Part shown: positions 60,045 to 64,000 of the stretch, in pieces
Position numbering within the stretch: the stretch's first letter is position 1
Layout: each line of letters starts with the position of its first letter
Notes under the pieces: generated by a model
Databases searched by the model: none
Seen by the model: only the letters and a program-made list of their open reading frames with translations
Told to the model about the DNA's origin: nothing
Made by a program: the position numbers and the translations under genes
Source of the DNA: CAZWAP01 sp964632005
Lineage (GTDB): Bacteria; Planctomycetota; Phycisphaerae; Sedimentisphaerales; Anaerobacaceae
Assembly (NCBI GenBank): GCA_964632005.1
Contig: CAZWAP010000001.1
Location: forward strand, 58,342 to 122,341
Reading direction: 5' to 3'
DNA length: 64,000 nt

Positions 60045-62168
60045 TCACTTTTGCTTCTTACCGCCCGCCGTACGCTTCGAGCCTTTCGCCGGCCAGGAGG
60101 GCTCCTGCGAGGCAGCCCATCGACGCGCACCCGCGCCTTCGCCGATGACGGGAAATGCTGAGATCCGAAGTCTCGCACAGCCCATCGGTATCAACGTCAC
60201 TTCCTCGACCGGCTCATCCGAGCGGACCGGGCTTTGCTGGATCCTGCCCACCAGTCCCAGGTCGTCTTCCCGCCAGCCCGGTATCTTCTTCGCCCTGGCC
60301 CGTAGCTCGATGGGCGCGGCGTTTGCCTCAAAAGGCTGCTCGTCCGCTGGCCAGCTCTTCTTGACGACCTCGAAGGATGCAGCCGGGTTCGATTCGTCCA
60401 GTATAAGCCCGTAATTCCACGCCGTCGCCGGCTGTATTTCCCAGGCGGGCCACCTCTCGGTTCCACCCTGCCGAACGTACCTCTCTGCGATCTTCAGCGA
60501 GTACGTCAGTGGCCCCCGATCCACCGACACACAACCCTTGTTCTTCGTCCACTTGCGAATCGTAATCTCCATCGGCAGCTCCAGCTGTACCTTATCCCCG
60601 TCGTGCCAGACCCTCTCGATCTGGATGTACATCCGGCTGGCGCCCGAGCCTACTTGCACCACCCTGCCGTCAACCGTCACCTTCGCGCCCCTGCACCAGC
60701 CCGGAACCCGCAGGAAAAGCGGAAACCGAACCGCCCTGGGCGTTCTGATCCTCAATTCTATATCCTCCTCGAACGGGTAACGTGTATCCTCGATGATCCG
60801 CACGCTCGTCCCGTCGCCCACCTTCGCTGTAACCTCGCAGGGTGCATACAATACCGCCGCAAGGCCGTTGCCCGCGGTGGCAAGCCACAGGTGCTCTGCG
60901 TAGTAGGGCCAGCCGTGCCCCGAGTTGTGCTGGCAGCACCGGTGTATGTGCGGGTTGAAAAACAACGTCGGGCCGGGTTTCTCAAACCCGGGTGCCTTGC
61001 TGCGCCGATCGCACAGAATCATATTCGGGGCCGTGAAGTAGCGCAAAGCCTTCAGGTCGGCTGTAAACGCCGCCGGCAGAGAGTTGAATGCCACGTCCTC
61101 GCAGCGGTCCGCCCACTTGGCCTGGCCAGTAAATCTCAACAGCATCTCCGCCGAGAGCATCATCTCCACCATCGCACAGGTCTCCGCTGCCTGCCTGGGT
61201 CCGGTGTACCCGGGCCGGGCATACTCGTCCGCACCGAACATCCCGCCCGGCACCTGCCCGTAAATCCCCATCACCCTCTGGAAGTCGCGCTCGGTCGCAG
61301 CCAGATGATTCGGATCCTTCGATTGCTGCCAGTATATGGCCGGGCCGCGAAAACACTGCGAAATATTGACCGTGTGCCAGTTCGCCACCCCGCCCGTCCA
61401 GGCCGCCGTGTTCCTGTGAATCTTTCTGCCAAGGTCCAGAAGGAACTTCTCGCCCGTACGGTTGTACAGCCAGTAAACGCTCGCCAGGTTGTCACTGGCA
61501 CGCTGGTTCTGCCAGAAAGGCTCAAGGAAATCCTCGTCCGGGACAGTCAATTCCCACCTGAAATACTTCTTCATGAACTCGAGCACACGCTCATCGCCGC
61601 GGTATTCGTAGTACCCTTGCAGCACGTTGAGCATAATCATATTCGGCCAGAGGTCCGGCTTGCCCTTTATGCGCGATAGATTCGCCCTCGGCCCGAAGTA
61701 TCCATCCTCGCGCTGGCTTGCCATCACCGCCTCTATCCACTGCTGCGACTCGCTGATAATCCGCTCGTCGCCAAGCACGTACCCCAGGTTGGCAAAGCCC
61801 CTCAGCCAGTACGGCACCTCCTCCCACGGGCTGTGTCCCTCGCCCTTGGCGCTCAACCAGGCGTTGTTCTCCTTGACGAGGAACTTGCTTATCTCCAGAA
61901 GATGCCCCGTGAACCCTTCCGCCTCCAGTTCGAGTTGCCTGCGCAACCATCCTTTGGGCTCTATCGCACCCACAGGCAGCTTCATAAAAGGGCTCGGCCT
62001 CAGCGGCGGCCGATTCCCCACGTGAAAATCGTTCCCCACGGAAGTGCTCGGCGCCTTGACCACCGATATGCTGCCTGTGGCCTGTCGGTAACTTCTCGGC
62101 CCGAGCCTACAGCCCACCTCCCACAGACAAACCCCCACCAAAACCCACCAAAACAACACCCTGCGCAT
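60045..62168 (-). CDS. GH127-type (beta-L-arabinofuranosidase-like, DUF1680) lipoprotein
   Basis: The lipoprotein signal ends in WEVGC (Cys21 from the first of two ATGs). The (alpha/alpha)6 barrel has FMKLPVGAIEPKGWLRRQLELE at the start. The residues that bind zinc and act in catalysis in GH127 HypBA1 appear to be conserved: Glu330 and Cys332 (AAETCAMVEM) and Cys412-Cys413 (HRCCQHNSGHGWP), with Glu316 as possible acid/base. It probably removes L-arabinofuranose or related sugars from plant or algal glycans in the periplasm or at the cell surface. GGAG lies six bases before the second ATG (62168). Related GH families share this fold, so the exact sugar is unproven. Confidence 0.88.
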   Translation of the reverse strand: MRRVLFWWVLVGVCLWEVGCRLGPRSYRQATGSISVVKAPSTSVGNDFHVGNRPPLRPSPFMKLPVGAIEPKGWLRRQLELEAEGFTGHLLEISKFLVKENNAWLSAKGEGHSPWEEVPYWLRGFANLGYVLGDERIISESQQWIEAVMASQREDGYFGPRANLSRIKGKPDLWPNMIMLNVLQGYYEYRGDERVLEFMKKYFRWELTVPDEDFLEPFWQNQRASDNLASVYWLYNRTGEKFLLDLGRKIHRNTAAWTGGVANWHTVNISQCFRGPAIYWQQSKDPNHLAATERDFQRVMGIYGQVPGGMFGADEYARPGYTGPRQAAETCAMVEMMLSAEMLLRFTGQAKWADRCEDVAFNSLPAAFTADLKALRYFTAPNMILCDRRSKAPGFEKPGPTLFFNPHIHRCCQHNSGHGWPYYAEHLWLATAGNGLAAVLYAPCEVTAKVGDGTSVRIIEDTRYPFEEDIELRIRTPRAVRFPLFLRVPGWCRGAKVTVDGRVVQVGSGASRMYIQIERVWHDGDKVQLELPMEITIRKWTKNKGCVSVDRGPLTYSLKIAERYVRQGGTERWPAWEIQPATAWNYGLILDESNPAASFEVVKKSWPADEQPFEANAAPIELRARAKKIPGWREDDLGLVGRIQQSPVRSDEPVEEVTLIPMGCARLRISAFPVIGEGAGARRWAASQEPSWPAKGSKRTAGGKKQK

Positions 62169-62171
62169 CAT

Positions 62172-62623
62172 CGGCTCCTTTCGGCCCCCCGGCTCCGGGG
62201 CAGCTGCCCAGCCAAACTTGCGCCGCGGCCCGTACAGGTAACGCTAACCCAGAACGCCTGAAAAACACCTGATTATAAGCGGGCCCAGCCCCGACGCTAA
62301 CAAAAATTGGCCCCTCCCGGCCTGCCCGCCTGTCGAACCCGGCCGGCAACGCGCCGCGACGTATCGCATCTCGGTGTCCGTCCCAGGGATCGTGGCGGAG
62401 CCTTGCAAAGCGGGCGGTTCTCCACCCAGCGTTCGGTGCTCGAGTACCCCCCCCGAGCTTACGCCCCCGCTTACCCCACGAATACCGTGACAAATACGTA
62501 TGAGCCGGGACCTTGCCTTTCCCGCCCGGCCAGGCCGTAAACGGACTGCCGGGCCTGCGCGTGCCGCAAAAAACGTAGCTGCAGCTGCTCGGCAGCGGCG
62601 AAGAGTCGGCGCGGGCGCTTGGT
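62172..62623. other. Intergenic region, nothing recognised
   Basis: These 452 bases separate two minus-strand genes. I see only GC-rich non-coding sequence, a poly-C run near 62446 and small GC hairpins (for example CCCCGG/CCGGGG near 62185). No gene, RNA or repeat is supported. Confidence 0.4.
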
Positions 62624-63877
62624 TTATGCCTTGAGACCTTTCAGGTTTGCATCGAGTTTTTCGGCCCTGGCAAGGACTTCCTTGTAGGTGACTTGCCGTT
62701 TTTCGTAAGCGGCGGTGCGACCGAGAATCGTCAGCAGGTTACTGCGGACACTCTCCGAGACGGTCGGGTTGCTGAAGTTGCCTTCGAGGATACTGTTATG
62801 AAACGTGGCGATGTTGGCGACGACGCCTTCCATATAGATACGCGGGCATTGGCCGCCGCGATAGAAACTATCGCCCTTGCCCCGGATGATGACCTGTCCG
62901 CCGTACTGCGTCTCGAGTACCCCCTTTGAGCCGAACATACGGTTTCTGATGCCCGCCGGAGTGGTGCCGTGGCCCTCGAACTGCTTGGAGCTGAAGGTGA
63001 TGCCGACGTCACCGGGATACTGGAAAAGCACGGCGAAGTGGTCCCAGCAGGTTCCGACCGGCCGGATGGTCCGTCCGCCGGTGCCCGCCGCCCAGAGCGG
63101 ATCTGTACCCATGATCCAGTTTACCACGTCGAGGGTGTGGATATTCTGCTCGGTGATGATGTCACCTGATAATATCCTGTCGAGGCCCCACGCACGCAGG
63201 CGGTTCTCGGGGTTCGTCGGGTCTGCACGCCAGGTATCGTACATTCGCTTGAAAGGGCAGCTGGCGTGATAGATCGCCTCTCCGAAGGCGAAGTCGCCCA
63301 GTGCACCATTACGGACGCGTCTGAGGGCCTCGATGAAGTACTCATTGGCGCGGGTCTGGAAATCGACGAGAAAACAGAGCTTCTTGCGCGTGGCCTTTTT
63401 GCCGCTCTCACTGACACTGAAGCAGCCGGGGACATCGACGGCAATAGGCTTTGCGAGGTAGACGTGGCAGCCCGCATCGACGGCCGCTGCTGCCTGCTCC
63501 GGGTGAAAGTAGGGAGGGCTTTCAATGGCGACGGCATCTACGTCCTCGAGCAGCTTCTTGTAGCCGGATAGGCCGGTATATCGACGTGACTCGGGGACGC
63601 CGAATTTGCCGCCGCAGTTCTCCGCCCTGTCCTTGAAGTAGTCGGCCACGGCAGTTACGTTGTATCCACCGTGCTGATTGAACAGGCCGGCGATCCAGGT
63701 TCCGCGTCCGCCGCAGCCTATTATTCCGAGCTTGAGCTTCGAGTTGGCGGCATAGGTGCGGACGGCAGCAGGCTTGACGACGGACAGCGAAAATGCAGCG
63801 GCGCCGGCGACGAAACCGCGCCGGGTCAAGCCGGCGGTCTGGGGACCGGTCGTTTTGGATGAGTTCCGGTGCGACAT
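62624..63877 (-). CDS. Tat-exported Gfo/Idh/MocA-family oxidoreductase
   Basis: A twin-Arg signal (LTRRGFVAGAAAFSLSVV) precedes a Rossmann domain (KLGIIGCGGRGTWIAGLF), the family motif CHVYLAKPIAVDVPG (the usual EKP is AKP here, keeping the Lys), and the dinucleotide-domain partner with LSGDIITEQNIHTLDVVNWIM. It differs from the other member in this window and is more like the short Planctomycetota group. The ATG at 63877 follows GGAGG; the frame opens at 63919. The length is 417. A sugar or inositol substrate is likely but unknown. Confidence 0.92.
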   Translation of the reverse strand: MSHRNSSKTTGPQTAGLTRRGFVAGAAAFSLSVVKPAAVRTYAANSKLKLGIIGCGGRGTWIAGLFNQHGGYNVTAVADYFKDRAENCGGKFGVPESRRYTGLSGYKKLLEDVDAVAIESPPYFHPEQAAAAVDAGCHVYLAKPIAVDVPGCFSVSESGKKATRKKLCFLVDFQTRANEYFIEALRRVRNGALGDFAFGEAIYHASCPFKRMYDTWRADPTNPENRLRAWGLDRILSGDIITEQNIHTLDVVNWIMGTDPLWAAGTGGRTIRPVGTCWDHFAVLFQYPGDVGITFSSKQFEGHGTTPAGIRNRMFGSKGVLETQYGGQVIIRGKGDSFYRGGQCPRIYMEGVVANIATFHNSILEGNFSNPTVSESVRSNLLTILGRTAAYEKRQVTYKEVLARAEKLDANLKGLKA

Positions 63878-64000
63878 TCTTATTGTCCTCCATAAGGTTC
63901 GCGACCAAGCGGCCGACAAGAAAAGCCGCCTGACCCCAACGTTATCGAATCACCAGTGATTATACGCGGTCGGGCCAAATGTGCAAACCGTTTTCGCCCG

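Noticed and set aside
1..64000. tRNA, rRNA, CRISPR arrays, insertion sequences, integrases and toxin-antitoxin pairs
   Set aside because: No T-loop-like motif in gaps, no regularly spaced repeats, and no transposase or integrase motif in any supported frame.

Overview
The window looks like a chromosomal contig from an anaerobic or facultative Planctomycetota bacterium, most likely class Phycisphaerae (inference from gene content; no marker RNA gene is present). The pointers are a bacterial V-type ATPase with an Nqr-type sodium pump, Tat-exported Gfo/Idh/MocA proteins beside a GH127-type lipoprotein, a DUF1573 lipoprotein, a c554-type multihaem lipoprotein, a divergent type II secretion cluster with a PilM/GspL-like protein, and a TIGR03790 protein. 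The DNA is GC-rich and almost entirely coding. I found no tRNA, rRNA, CRISPR array, insertion sequence or phage gene.

Layout. 1-5.1 kb: exopolysaccharide or cell-surface sugar genes (GT4 glycosyltransferase, FemAB/GNAT-like protein, DegT-type aminotransferase, WecA/MraY-type and WcaJ-type phosphosugar transferases). 5.1-8.4 kb: KamA-type radical SAM enzyme, TIGR03790 protein and VanZ-like protein. 9-10.3 kb: an unusual SagB-nitroreductase/DJ-1 fusion. 10.3-13.6 kb, minus strand: NAD synthetase, long-chain polyprenyl diphosphate synthase and the damaged 3' half of a UbiA prenyltransferase gene. 13.6-19.1 kb: a complete nqrABCDEF operon whose NqrA keeps two [4Fe-4S] motifs like RnfC. 19.5-21.7 kb: divergent siroheme decarboxylase and CobA-HemD fusion. 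22-30 kb: secreted metalloprotease, PilT, Maf, a peptidase-like lipoprotein, AMMECR1, a VTT membrane protein, DUF6398, then ispE-spoVG and a FlgM-like gene. 30.8-44.5 kb, minus strand: a type II secretion cluster gspC-D-E-F-G-H-I-J-K-L-M, preceded by cytochrome and DUF1573 lipoprotein genes. 47.5-49.9 kb: Gfo/Idh/MocA oxidoreductase and PAC2 protein. 50.1-58.9 kb: a nine-gene V-ATPase operon (H-I-K-E-C-F-A-B-D). 59-64 kb: malate dehydrogenase, GH127-type protein and a second Gfo/Idh/MocA protein.

How it fits together. The Nqr pump and a V-ATPase whose rotor subunit carries the Na+-binding residues known from Enterococcus NtpK suggest a sodium cycle: NADH oxidation drives Na+ export and the ATPase interconverts the Na+ gradient and ATP. 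Malate dehydrogenase and NAD synthetase feed NADH. The polyprenyl synthase plus UbiA remnant suggest quinone synthesis that may be partly lost or moved. The T2SS, lipoproteins and Tat-exported enzymes fit a polysaccharide-degrading life style.

The oddest items are a SpoVG with an inserted zinc ribbon, a GspI pseudopilin with an excisionase-like helix-turn-helix segment, the SagB/DJ-1 fusion with its nucleophile cysteine replaced by serine, the NqrA/RnfC hybrid, and the frameshifted UbiA remnant. Function calls are by motif recognition only; no database search was run.
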